NCBI GenBank assembly: GCA_029851415.1
Contig: CM056741.1
Span: 147,114,522-147,178,521 of the forward strand
Direction: 5' to 3'
Source of the DNA: Eretmocerus hayati
Lineage: Eukaryota; Arthropoda; Insecta; Hymenoptera; Aphelinidae
Length of the DNA stretch: 64,000 nt
Part shown: one piece after another, positions 34,926 through 45,849 of the stretch
Layout of the letters: each line of letters starts with the position of its first letter
Numbering within the stretch: position 1 is the first letter of the stretch
Program-made: the position numbers and the translations under genes
Notes under the pieces: generated by a model
Told to the model about the DNA's origin: nothing
The model's database searches: none
The model's input: the letters and a program-made list of their open reading frames with translations, nothing else

Positions 34926-36152
34926 CAGCTGAAACGCTGCAAATGCAGTGAAAGGTTTCAACAGGGAATGCTAATCACTCATCATCAATTATCAAGGGAA
35001 TTAATAACCATCTCGGAAATGAGCAGAGTAACATCCCTGGTGCATATTTTGATCCCTATTCATTTCTAATCCATTCAAACGTGCCTTCATCAGGTTTCAC
35101 TATCGTTCTGCAAACCTAAATGAAGTTTGGTTTCTATTCATCTTCCAATTTGTTTCCTATCTTCTTCATGAGTTCCTTTTTCTCGCGAAAGTCAATGTAA
35201 TAATAGAGCCTCAAATTTTTACTTTCGGTGTTAATTTATTGGAAAACTGTTTGAGCTCGTTGTTTAATGTGTCTAAATAGCACATGTTCTATATTTTACG
35301 TGGTCCAAGTCTTGGAATAATTCTTATAAATAGGTGAATCAATAATTGAAATCTGTGAGCCGCTTTAGGGAGCTACTAATTAGAATCCCTGGGTTCATTC
35401 CGAGGGAAAAAAAATATAAATCACCCAATGCTGATTAGAGACTGAGGTATCTTTAATTACTTGTGGCTGTCAGCTCGACTCGTTAATTCAATGCAGCTCA
35501 GATAATTTGAAAGTCTTTTCGAGAAACTGAATAATTTGAAGGCGATAAAAAATTACCATGAATAACAGACTATTCGCGAGTCTCTAAAAGCTTACGTGGA
35601 GAGTTGTATGGTCAGAGGATGAATGGATAGGATGAAAACAATTGAATGATTTTCAAATGAGCGTATGATCGTTCCTAATTCTGTTAGTTTGGAGGTTTTA
35701 TGAATTATTAGAGCAATTTTTGATAGAAACATGAAGTATACATTCCCCTTAATGATGCACCTATGATTTTAAGAGAGATTCTTCATAAAATAAAGTGATG
35801 TGAAATCCCAAGCTAGCAATCATTTTGGACGATTATTTGGAGAAGTGAAGAGAAGATGCACAAATGACACGGGTGTCAAGAGTGATGCATAAAATAAATC
35901 TAAAAAATTTGAAAAGTAATTACGAAGTTAATATTTTTTTTTTCTGTGAGAACAATGCGAACAAATAATCAGTATGTATTGTGAAGTTGACACCATCTAC
36001 GATATTCTTTTCGCTACTTCCGTCGTACAATTAATGCGCGATCCGATGAACTGGTGCTACCGGATAGAGGCGACTCGGGCATGAAACGGACCCTCAAGCC
36101 TCCAGCAAAACATTGCTTGAAATCCCTCAGAGCTCAGTTTATCTGTGGGTAG
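34926..36152. other. Non-coding AT-rich stretch
   Basis: Nothing recognisable is seen. The stretch is AT-rich with no long frames. Confidence 0.45.
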
Positions 36153-36550
36153 TCCACTCACAACGCAACGCACCATATCGGATGAGCTCCGGGCGCTGCT
36201 GATCCCGTCCCAGCCATCAGTACAGCCGCACATGCACATAGCGGCTTTATTGCGCGACGCGGGTAATGACCTACATAAGTTGAGCTTGACCAACCACCCA
36301 ACGCACTATTCTACTCTATGCATGTTAGGCTTTTGAATCCGCAAATCCCATATACCTAGTCAGAGAGGGCATAGAAAGCAAAGTGGCACCCTCGATCCAA
36401 CCGCGGCTCAATTAGCCAAATGAGCCCTGTGCATATCCGCCGGTAGACCTAACAAATCGTGTTTATATGTACCGTCACTCTCTGAACCGCATTGAACATT
36501 CAATATATATGTACGTATAATGTACAAATGGGAAGCAAGGTCTTTCTCAC

Positions 36551-36758
36551 CGCCTGCGGCAATCAGCTGTTCGACACGCCTGTCAAAGGGTTTTTGGCTG
36601 ATGCAGCGTAGCTCGACAATCGATAGACCCTCTTTTTTGTCAACGTCGCAATAGCTGTAGTATAGAGCCGACAAAGCTGGGTGACGTTTCACATTCTTTC
36701 CCGCACGAGCAATCGACGCCCCAGAGCCATCGGTTGAATGATTGGAGCTCTCGAGCGA
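36551..36758 (-). CDS. Candidate internal coding exon, product not recognised
   Basis: On the - strand, an AG at 36760-36759 opens a frame of 69 codons that closes at GGCG|GTGAGA (36551/36550), a strong donor. The frame begins SLESSNHSTDGSG and passes through KRHPALSALYYSYCDVDKKE. It ends QKPFDRRVEQLIAAGG, with residue use like that of a globular protein. After the donor the frame becomes Tyr- and Ile-rich and intron-like. The acceptor lacks a clear pyrimidine tract, which is the main weakness. I do not recognise the family. It could belong to the same - strand gene as the exon at 3432-3772, but nothing seen links them. Confidence 0.4.
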
Positions 36759-37825
36759 CTGTTATGTGCGCGAATATACGATATCCGAGAGGGTCGTTGT
36801 TGGTAATTTTGTGTGCTGCGAAATCGTGGGTGTTGGGCGGGCTTTTCTTTGATTCCGAAAACAGTACTCTATAGTACTTGTCAGAGAGTACGGATTGCTT
36901 TCATTGTTTCCAGCAGGTGATTGATAATTATGGAACTGTTTTGCCAACACGGAATTATAAAGTTCTCTGGTAGAGCATCCGTTTGCTGTTTTCGATAAAT
37001 TATGTGATAGATAATCAATGCAGTGAGGACGTTTTCGTTAAGACAAGGCTTGCGGGCATGATTCTGTCAACTTTGAGCTGTACTTGAATATGAAAATCTC
37101 AAAACTCTATGCACTCGTAATCTATGAGATGTATACCCTTGTATAACGAAAACTCGTGTTTTATTACTACCTATTCATCATCCTGTCCATAGCATGTAAG
37201 ATAGAGGGAATTCCTCAGAAGTATGCATATCTTGAGCCGAATCATCTGTACCTGAATATGTTTTGAAGAATTCCAGCTCAAATTCATGTCTGGGAAATAT
37301 TTTTCCACCAAACTTGCTTTTGCGTTAAAATTTCTCCGAAAATCTCCCGCGGCTCGCTTCGTTTTTATCTCAAAACATTTCAAACCCATCATACACAGTA
37401 AGCAACCACTTTGATGAATGCTTTGATCACGAGAACCAATTACTTTTTCCAGTTTCCAAACATCGAAATCTTTGATATAGTAACTCAATATGGGGGAGTG
37501 AGCTGGGCGAATTTTCAAAGCAAACGTTGTCAAAATACACCCTGGATTCGTTTCATTGAGCCCAATCAGTACGGCTCGAATCGATTTTGGGATCAAACCT
37601 CGTCATTCGAGCTCAATGGGGGGACGGGGGGGGGGTTAGTCAAGATTGAATAGAATATATAACAAGCCCGGACACATAATCCAAAATCGATGCCAGAACC
37701 TGTAACTAACGGGAGCGGGGTTGCGAGTGACAAATTTGATCTTTTGGCGGCTGGGCACTATTGTATTCAATGGTATGAATGCATAAAACAATAGATTCCG
37801 GCATCTTATGTTTGATATTCAGTAG
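36759..37825. other. Non-coding stretch
   Basis: A 141-codon - strand frame (37171-37596) has no motif and no splice context. A G10 run lies at 37626-37635. Confidence 0.35.
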
Positions 37826-37908
37826 GATGTATTCAGAGAAGATCATGATCTTCTCTGAATACATCTTTAAATTGTCGTGAATTGTGCACAATTCACGACA
37901 ATTTAAAG
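37826..37908. repeat. Two perfect palindromes placed end to end
   Basis: 37826-37865 is a perfect 40-bp palindrome centred on GATCATGATC. It is followed immediately by a perfect 44-bp palindrome at 37865-37908 centred on TTGTGCACAA. Neither has a spacer. Together they span 83 bp that can form two cruciforms. Confidence 0.9.
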
Positions 37909-38612
37909 CCCTATAAACTAGAATGCTGTGAGTTCATGCTTTTCCCAAGAAATTTTCGATACTGGGCAAGCTTCAAAAGCTTGACGGAATTCGCGTTTCA
38001 AGTCAAAACGGAAATTTACTCATTGATCCCGGCCTACAGTAAACCAGTATGTGATGTAACGTTACTATTCTCCATTCGAAAAAGTTCGGCATCAGTCGAT
38101 TTCAAAGCTTACATTGGAAAAAGGCTCAGCTGTCGAATGAGACGTGTTTGAGTGAGAGTTGTCCTCGCATCCCAACTCAAAGCGATTTACATTTTGAAAT
38201 AGAATTGCTCCTGTACAACTCATGCGGAAAGTAACATCGGAATTTCTTCAAATCTATATACTCAATCGAGGTGCTGTATTTGAAGCCATTACACTGAAGA
38301 CACTTTCCAGCTCCTAGGATCTGGATTAATCTAATGGTTCGGCTTTTAGGATATGAGCTTTCGACGAGAATGATTACAGGAGTTGCAGTTTTGAACGTTA
38401 CCTTACTCTTTCGTGAAGCATGAATAGCGCGCCTAGGACCTACAATGTAAAATAACATATACCGAGGTGTCTGAATCTACATCAATGACCTCGGAATGAT
38501 CGATTCTGTTCGCATGAGTGTATGATAGATTGTTTTGGGCCTTTACTCGCAGTCGTGTTCCGGTCACTGTTTGCACATTGTGCGCTACGGATACGGAAAA
38601 ATCGGTTACCAA

Positions 38613-39545
38613 GCACGGTGATCGGGAAGAGGGGGAATATCCGATCAAAAATGACACCCAAATCGGCGCACGTGGTCATTTTCTACTACTCTTTGCGAGT
38701 AGAATCCCATTGGAATCAGATCCGGAGCTGCTCGATTTTTTAAATGCGCTGTAAAATAGTATTTTTAGAATGGAGATCTGCGAACCGTTTTTTAGCATAT
38801 TTACACGTTTTCATCAAATTCCGCATAACTTCTACATTTCTCTGAATTTTTGTATGCAGCTCGGCTCATTCGAAGGTTCATCACGAAATGTATAAAATGA
38901 GACCAAAAAAGTCTAATCTCTCCCACCTGGGACCCAGTGCGAGTGCCAACTGTATTACTAAAGAAGATCACACGCAAATCGATAACTTAGCCGATGTGCG
39001 TTTGAGAATCGTTCAGACGATAAACTTTCCGATGCTTGGAATTCTTCAGCTCAGCTCTAGAAGCAGGGGAATTTCACTTTTCAAGACATTAAATGCATTT
39101 CACAATATTGTATTGAGCCGTTTACAAGTCGCATAACCTTGCACCGCTATCATTTGGAGAAATCACAATTATACGTGTATTATACGTATTTGAGACCTAT
39201 TCTCCAAGTTGGCACTCGTACTGGATCCCAGGTGGGAGAGATTAGACTTTTTTGGTCTCATTTTATACATTTTGTGATGAACTTTCGAATGAGCCGAGCT
39301 GCATACAAAAATTCAGAGAAATGTAGAGGTTATGCGGAATTTGATGAAAACGTGTAAATATGCTAAAAAACGGTTCGCAGATCTCCATTCTAAAAATACT
39401 ATTTTTCAGCGCATTTAAAAAATCGAGCAGCTCCGGATCTGATTCCAACGGGATTCTACTCGCAAAGAGTAGTAGAAAATGACCACGTGCGCCGATTTGG
39501 GTGTCATTTTTGATCGGATATTCCCCCTCTTCCCGATCACCGTGC
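38613..39545. mobile_element. Foldback element, arms about 340 bp
   Basis: The left arm 38613 to about 38957 and the right arm about 39208-39545 are nearly identical in reverse complement. They begin GCACGGTGATCGGGAAGAGG and end with its complement, with about 250 bp between the arms. The matching frames seen on both strands (starting near HGDREEGEYP) are mirror images of one another. No transposase is seen and the target duplication is undefined. Confidence 0.75.
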
Positions 39546-39760
39546 AAGGTATGTGGGACGAATTTTCCAAATGCCTCATTTGCCTAAACTCGAAATTTTA
39601 AAAAAACAGCCACAACAGATCTTATACCACGCATTTTTGTCATGTTTGTTATATTAGGATATGAGAGAATCAACTGTTCTGCCCGTTTTTCCAAAAAGAG
39701 GATAAACACGATGAAAAATGACGACGGGAACTGATAACCGGGTTTTTTCGATTACCTCTA

Positions 39761-40624
39761 CACTCTCAGAAACTTCTCCGAAAAAAATCGTAGCTGCTTC
39801 CATTTTGAAGCTACGATTATTTTCGTAGCCCTGATGTAACAAGTTCAGCATGTCATGGTCCGGAGGCCAAATTAGGCTCTCGTATGCATCTTGAACCGCG
39901 TGCATGAAACATCAATATTCCAACGTACTTTTTGTGCATACGCTATAAAAAATTGGTTGAGTCCAATCAAGTTGGTCAACCGGTGATTAAAAATTTTACC
40001 ACAGCGAATATGGGATTCATGAGATTGGTCAATGTTGGTTTCCGGTTAATATTATTGGGTCCAGAAAATACGCCTTTTTCATGTTTATTCATCAACAGAT
40101 ACAAAAAATTACCAGCACCAGCCACGCGAGCCTTTTCAGGACAAATTCAGGTTGTGCAACGTTTTCGTGATTCAGTATCTGGATTGGTGACCACTCGTCT
40201 CTGTTTGCGAAGCCTATAACTTGTTTGGGACCAAAAACTAGGCAAAAGCAAGATGAGCGGTCTCCTATCCGGATCTAATCCGGATACTGAATTGCTCAAA
40301 CGTTGTTTATGCTGAATTATTTCCCGAGCAGGTTTTTAGCACTGGCGCTCTCGTTTATTTCTACTTGCTTGTGAAAAAACACGAAGGAGCTCTTTTTTCT
40401 GACTCAAAAATGTCGTCCGAGCACCACCATTGACCAATCTCATGGATCCCATATTTACTCCCATATTCGCTGCGGAAAAATATTCAACCAGTGGTTGAGT
40501 TTGGCGATCAATCAGTGGTTGCCGCGAGAAATCAAGCGATTGGTTGATTATCGGCGTCAATTACTGGTTAAGGAGGGAATTTCAACCAACTGGTTGAAGT
40601 TTTTCCCACAAATTTCTAACAGTG
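39761..40624. mobile_element. Tc1/mariner-type foldback, GGTTGA-rich
   Basis: The ends CACTCTCAGAAACTTCTCCG and the complement of CACTGTTAGAAATTTGTGGG lie between TA dinucleotides (39759-39760 and 40625-40626). Inner inverted segments share GCGAATATGGGA and ATGAGATTGGTCAATG. Words such as CAACCAGTTGGTTGA recur near the right end. The structure fits a decayed non-autonomous Tc1/mariner element. Confidence 0.6.
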
Positions 40625-40626
40625 TA

Positions 40627-41529
40627 GTCTGAACCCGTCCTCATTTTCGGTTTGCGAGGCTGAGCCCAACGTTGAAAGTCACCCTTCCACCTATATACAC
40701 CTATGATTCTCCACAGCGAGGATTCTCTTAGCTAAAAGACAACAAAGAGTTTTTCGAACTCCCATAACGCTTGTCCTGACATGAGTATGGTCTTCCAACT
40801 CACCGACCAAGCTCAAGCTTTTGAAACCGTACTGAGGAATTAGAAATCCGAGGCCATCACATTTCCGTTCCTCCTCTTTTTCTCCTCTATGATATCCTGG
40901 ATACCCGCAACAAGCTCTGGACAGCCAACCCGATGACATACTTCATTTATGAGTTCATATGCAAACTCAGATAGCAGTACAATTAAGCAATACATCACAG
41001 AATTATATATTTTTTTCATCATACATCAGCAAATGAGCGAGAAAATGCTATTCTCTTCTTCTGCTTCCACAGCCTATTCACGTATGTGTTACCACACAAA
41101 TTTGTAGTGCTGATTTCCAAAATTGTTCATCTAGAGTGCGTGAAGATTCTGGCAAATTCAAGGTATAGATTCGTATTGTCATTTCCTGTTGGAAAATGTC
41201 AACGGACTCAAAATTAACGGTACATTTGGCAAACCCGATAAACGGCAAAATTGAAACAGCTCTACTGTTTGCTGTCATGACTGGCTATGGTATCTTCCCT
41301 CTCTGTATCAGAGAATTTGAGAAATAATCGCTCGAAAACAATATATCGAATAGACCGATGTCGATCTCACCCTAGTGGATGATTCATCTATAGAAGTCCG
41401 TTGGACCTTGATTATGAATATAGTAGAATGAACCAAATTCTAAACTCGCGAGAGTAACCTTGGGTCAGTCTGTTCTCGTGAATGTATGAAGGAACTGATA
41501 GTTCGGTGCGATTACTTTCGTGAGAAAGA
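40627..41529. other. Non-coding stretch
   Basis: Short frames only; nothing recognised. Confidence 0.4.
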
Positions 41530-41714
41530 TCTCCGGAATCTAGGGAAGTGACGATTGTCCGGCTTTGTCGAACCGCAAGGAGTTTCTTCTGCTGATCCTG
41601 GGAGCCAAACGTACTCCCTCACGATCGTTTATGGCAAAGGGTATTTTCAGGCCCAGGTCGCTTGCCAAATTTCCACCCAGTTCTCAGATCCAGGAAGCAG
41701 CAATGCGTGTTCTA
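41530..41714. repeat. 480-bp-type repeat, left fragment of an interrupted copy
   Basis: GAACCGCAAGGAGTTTCTTC, TGCTGATCCTGGGAG and CCAAACGTACTCCCTC match the repeats at 44975 and 45470. The copy breaks at 41714 and its continuation is at 44419, after an inserted composite element. Confidence 0.55.
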
Positions 41715-44418
41715 TAGGGCTTTACCCGAGCGAGAAAGATGAGAAATCAGAGTTATCTCGTATCTTTTGTGCTCTACAACCGTTCATCTCGTCTCATGTC
41801 GAGATCGTCCGAGAATAGAAATAGTCAATCTCGTATCGTCTCGATTATCGGTCCGAATTCGAGATGAGAATATCGGGAATTCGAGATTCTTTCTAAGAGT
41901 CCTTTACTAATCATTCCTCACGGATAGCATGTCTCGTCCGCGGAGGCGCTTTCAAACTGCGCGCCCTGTACTTTGACAAAACTGTGAATAACGTACACCT
42001 ATGTCATTGTTAAACTCGGATTCCATCGATTCTACAAGCGATTGAGTATCAGAAGATCGGCTGCTTTTGGTTACGTTTGGAATCAATTAGTCACAGTTCG
42101 GTGTACGAAATAGTTTGAAATGAATTGTAGCTTCATTATTTATTTGTTCATCTCATTGTGGTCTCCAGTTTGGAGACATTTTATATGGAAGAATAGATTC
42201 AGAATGTCCAGTAAGAATAAGAGAGTAAATCATTCCAAATATTAGGATCACGGATATAGTCAAGAAGGGAAAATTGATATCTGCCTCATATGCCAGAACA
42301 AGAAAATTACGAAAGAAGTCAAAATGAAGGATAGGAATATCAGCGTTTTAAGGAGATACCTCATAATTTTGCATAAGAGACTATAATCTTCTTTTTAATT
42401 TGAAACAGCTCACCTCCGATAAAATCAATAAGTTCAGTTCATATATTATAACTGCGATATCGACGAGATCTTGCTCGTCCCGGTATACACAGATCTTGTA
42501 TCCCCGTGTGAAAAAAATTACGTTTGGGTAAAGTTTGAGAGAAGTTTTCTTTGGATCAAGTTTGGGCCAAACTTAACCCATGAGACTGAGCCAAACTTGT
42601 GCCATCAGCCCCCAAAGAGGTTTCCATGTTTGGGAGAAGTTTGGCATGAAGTTTAGCCAAACTTAGCACAGCTTTGGGCGAAGTTTCGGAAAACTATGGG
42701 GTTTGATCGGGAAATTTGGGAAGCTTGTGGCTCAAGTTTGGGACAAGTTTGGGAGGCCTCTATTCAAACCTTGCCTTAGGTTTGGGAGAACAAAATGCCA
42801 AGCTTTTCCCAAACAAACGCCTCGCAGCATATACTCTACGCGGGGGTTTTCGACAACCCTTGAAAACAGCTCTGACGATGTGACGCGATTCGTGCCTGCA
42901 AAAATCGGGTCGAAAATACGGGAAAGCCTGGGTCTGACGACGTGCAACTTATCACCACGGCTGCTCATCGACGCGAGCTTCATTCATGCAGAATTGAGCC
43001 GAAGATACTCTCTGCTTTTTGCCTGAAACAAACAAAATTCACCACAAAGTATCGCGTCGAGGGTGAATGAGGAGAGGTATTTCTAAGAAGCAGAAACAGA
43101 CTCGAAAATTTCAATACGAGGAAACGGTTTAGGTTAAGAGGACACTGCGGTGTATATTTACGAGATATTTCTGAATGAAAAAACCTGGGGTACTCATCTG
43201 AACAGGAGCAGTTGTAGTCATGCCATCACCGAACTTTTGTCCGCGCCGGGGTTGCTCTCTTTACCTGAAAATTCATTGAAATTTTGTCATGAATTTCTGG
43301 TGCGAAAAACTTGCACGAGACGACGGCATCAGCCACTGTTGACTAATGTCACAGGTTACACCTTGACAACGTTGTTGGTTACCAACAGAAAAATCGATAT
43401 CAACGGTCGTTGCCACCCGACAATATTATCGGCGTAACCTCTTCAACAGTGGCTAATGCCGACTCGTGCAAGTTTTTCTCACCAGAAACTCGTGGCAAAA
43501 TTTCAATGAATTTTCAGGTAATCAGAGCAACCCCGGCGCGAACAAAAGTTTGGCGATGGCATGACTACAGCTGCTCTTGTTCAGATAAGTACCCCAGGTT
43601 TTTTCATTCAGAAATATCTCAAAAATATACACCGCAGTGTCCTCTTAACCTAAACCTTTTCCTCGTATTGAAATTTTCGAGTCTGTTTCTGCTTCTTAGA
43701 AATACCTCTCCTCATTCACCCTCGACGCGATACTTTGTGGTGAATTTTGTTTGTTGCAGGCAAAAAGCAGAGAGTATCTTCGGCTCGACTCTGCATGAAT
43801 GAAGCTTGCGTCGATGAGCAGCCGTGGTGATAAGTTGCACGTCGTTAGACCCAGGCTTTCCCCTATTTTCGACCCGATTTTTGCAGGCACGAATTGCGTC
43901 ACATCGTGAGAGCTGTTTTCAAGGGTTGTCGAAAACCCCCGCGTAGAGTATATGCTGCGAGGCGTTTGTTTGGGAAAAGCTTGGCATTTTGTTCTCCCAA
44001 ACCTAAGGCAAGGTTTGAATAGAGGCCTCCCAAACTTGTCCCAAACTTGAGCCACAAGCTTCCCAAATTTCCCGATCAAACCCCATAGTTTTCCGAAACT
44101 TCGCCCAAAGTTGTGCTAAGTTTGGCTCAATTTCATGCAAATTTTCTTCCAAACATGAAAACCTTTTTGGGGGCTGATGGCACAAGTTTGGCTCAGTCTC
44201 ATGGGTGAAGTTTGGCCCAAACTTGACCCAAAGAAAACTTCTCCCAAACTTTACCCAAACGTAATTTTTTTTACACGGGTCGTCATGGATTCAGACCATG
44301 ATATGATCTCGTCTCGTATCGATCTCGGGCCAAATCTCGGAGATCACTGTATCGTCTCGACTCACGCCGAGATCTCGATCCGAGAACGAGACGATATCAC
44401 AATCTCGGCGAAGCCCTA
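41715..44418. mobile_element. hAT-like element interrupted by a palindrome
   Basis: The left end TAGGGCTTTACCCGAGCGAG and the right end CTCGGCGAAGCCCTA resemble the hAT-type element at 29614-30939. Both have subterminal runs of CTCGTCTCG/CGAGATGAG words (41745-41890 and 44300-44405). The 8 bp on each side do not match, so the duplication has decayed or the left boundary is wrong. The interior contains the palindrome at 42503-44279. Confidence 0.5.
42503..44279. mobile_element. 1.78-kb palindrome with AAGTTTGGG subterminal repeats
   Basis: The arms of about 850 bp (42503 to about 43355 and about 43425-44279) are nearly identical in reverse complement around a spacer of about 70 bp. The outer 250 bp of each arm is an array of imperfect AAGTTTGGGCCAAACTT-like words. 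The ends read CCCGTGTG and ACACGGG. Both arms read as a frame with MIGKFGKLVAQVWDKFGRP, differing at few residues. That frame is mostly the translated repeat array and is unlikely to be a protein. The design (long inverted arms, subterminal arrays) resembles Foldback/Galileo-type elements, but the family is not established. Confidence 0.75.
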
Positions 44419-44640
44419 ATGGCTCGTTACCATCTGCTTACCTGTACGCGTGTAAGTCCTGAGCAGCGTTATCTAGTGCATCAAGACAACTTCTTCATTG
44501 CAGCTTCCTCCCCTCTTCATCTCTTCCTTCGTTCTTTGAGAATTATAAACGTAGTTTCGGCGCTTTCCGAAAGAAGTTTTCAGTCTGTAGATACTCGACT
44601 TTTTTGGATGAATTTGCCACTCCTTACATCCTTTATGGAA
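44419..44640. repeat. 480-bp-type repeat, right fragment of the interrupted copy
   Basis: GTAAGTCCTGAGCAGCG, then GTGCATCAAGACAACTTCTTC, aligns with GAGTCCTGAACGGCG and CTGCATCAGAACTCCAGC at 45157-45190. It continues the copy that stops at 41714. Confidence 0.55.
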
Positions 44641-44692
44641 CTATGAAAATTTCCCCGTTCCAGGCTACTCAAAACAAGAACAAAAAACAAGG

Positions 44693-44908
44693 AATGAGGT
44701 TATAGCGAAAAAACGGCCACTAGGAGCGCTGGAGGTGCAGCACATGCAGTTTTGCTGTCCGTGTGCGTCAGTGAGAATTGCCGCATACTCTCTCACACAG
44801 ATATACACTAGCACACACCGAAGTACACGGACGGGTAAAATCCATGTGTTGGAGAGCTTATTCGTATCAGCGCCACCCTGGTGGAAGTTATTTCGCTATA
44901 GCCTCATT
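44693..44908. mobile_element. 216-bp MITE, AATGAGGYTATAGCG ends
   Basis: The left end AATGAGGTTATAGCGAAAAA and the right end, complement of AATGAGGCTATAGCGAAATA, are inverted copies; inner GAGCGCTGGAGG/CCACCCTGGTGG-type stretches also pair. It separates two copies of the 480-bp repeat. Confidence 0.65.
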
Positions 44909-44929
44909 GTAGGAAACAAAAATACATGC

Positions 44930-45730
44930 TTGCAAGGAGATCTTCGGATCTTGGGAGGGTAACGTTTCCCTGTCCTCAGTTGACCGCAAGGAGGATCCTT
45001 CGTTGGTCTTGGGAGACAAAAACACTCCCCGGCCTCAGTCTCCCGGCACTGAGGATCTTCGGATCCTGGCAGCACTCGAGTCAGTTTCCTCACCCATTGT
45101 TCAGCCTCAGTACCCATGTGCGTGCTTCCACCATCCCGTTTGCCTCTATGGGTATGAGTCCTGAACGGCGTCTTGAACTGCATCAGAACTCCAGCTTCTT
45201 CGCAAGCCCCCTTGAATCTTTCATCCTTACTCTACTGTCTATTCCTTCATTCTTCCTTCTGGGACCATGACTTCCAGGTTGCCGACTTCCGGGGAGGGTT
45301 CTTAGTCGGTAGGTGCTCGAGTCTTCTCAGGTGAATCCGACACTACCCACACTCTTGTGGGTGTCTATGAAGATTTCCGTTTGGCTTAGCAAGAAAGAAA
45401 GCGACCAGCAGCCATCCTTGCAAGGATGATCTTCGGATCTTGGGAGAGTAACGACTCCCTAGCCCCAGTTAACCGCAAGGAGAATGCTTCGTTGATCCTG
45501 GAAGAGAGACGCACTCCCTGGCTCCAGTCTTTCCGTAAGGGGGATTTCAGTATACCGGGAGCACACAATTTCCTCGCTCCAGTCCTCAGTCCCACTACCC
45601 ACGTTATTAGCTTTCACCTTCCCGTTCACCTTGGTGCATTTGGGTCCTGAGCGGCAGCTTGGTCCGTATTTGATTCAGAAGGTTCGTACCATTGTGACTC
45701 TTGGTATTTTTTCTCTACTCTACGTTATCC
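44930..45730. repeat. Two direct copies of a 480-bp repeat
   Basis: Copy one starts at about 44934 (CAAGGAGATCTTCGGATCTT) and copy two at about 45417 (CAAGGATGATCTTCGGATCT). Each contains a GGGAG..TAACG..TCCCT core, a GACCGCAAGG or AACCGCAAGG phrase and a GGTCCTGAGCGGC-like end. Within each copy the GATCTTCGGATC phrase partly repeats. Diverged copies occur at 27890 and split over 41530/44419. It is non-coding. Confidence 0.75.
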
Positions 45731-45849
45731 ACCTTTCTTACAATTGAGATTATACGTTTACTTTGCTGCTCTGCAAGTTTAAAATTCGTTATGATCTAGT
45801 CTCGCATGCCACAATCATCATCGCTTCTTCATTTTTGAGCGGCTCAATT

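Noticed and set aside
37171..37596. 141-codon - strand frame
   Set aside because: No motif, no supporting splice sites and intron-like composition.
42703..44079. Matching frames starting MIGKFGKLVAQ on both strands
   Set aside because: They are mirror images across a palindrome and largely encode the AAGTTTGGG repeat array.
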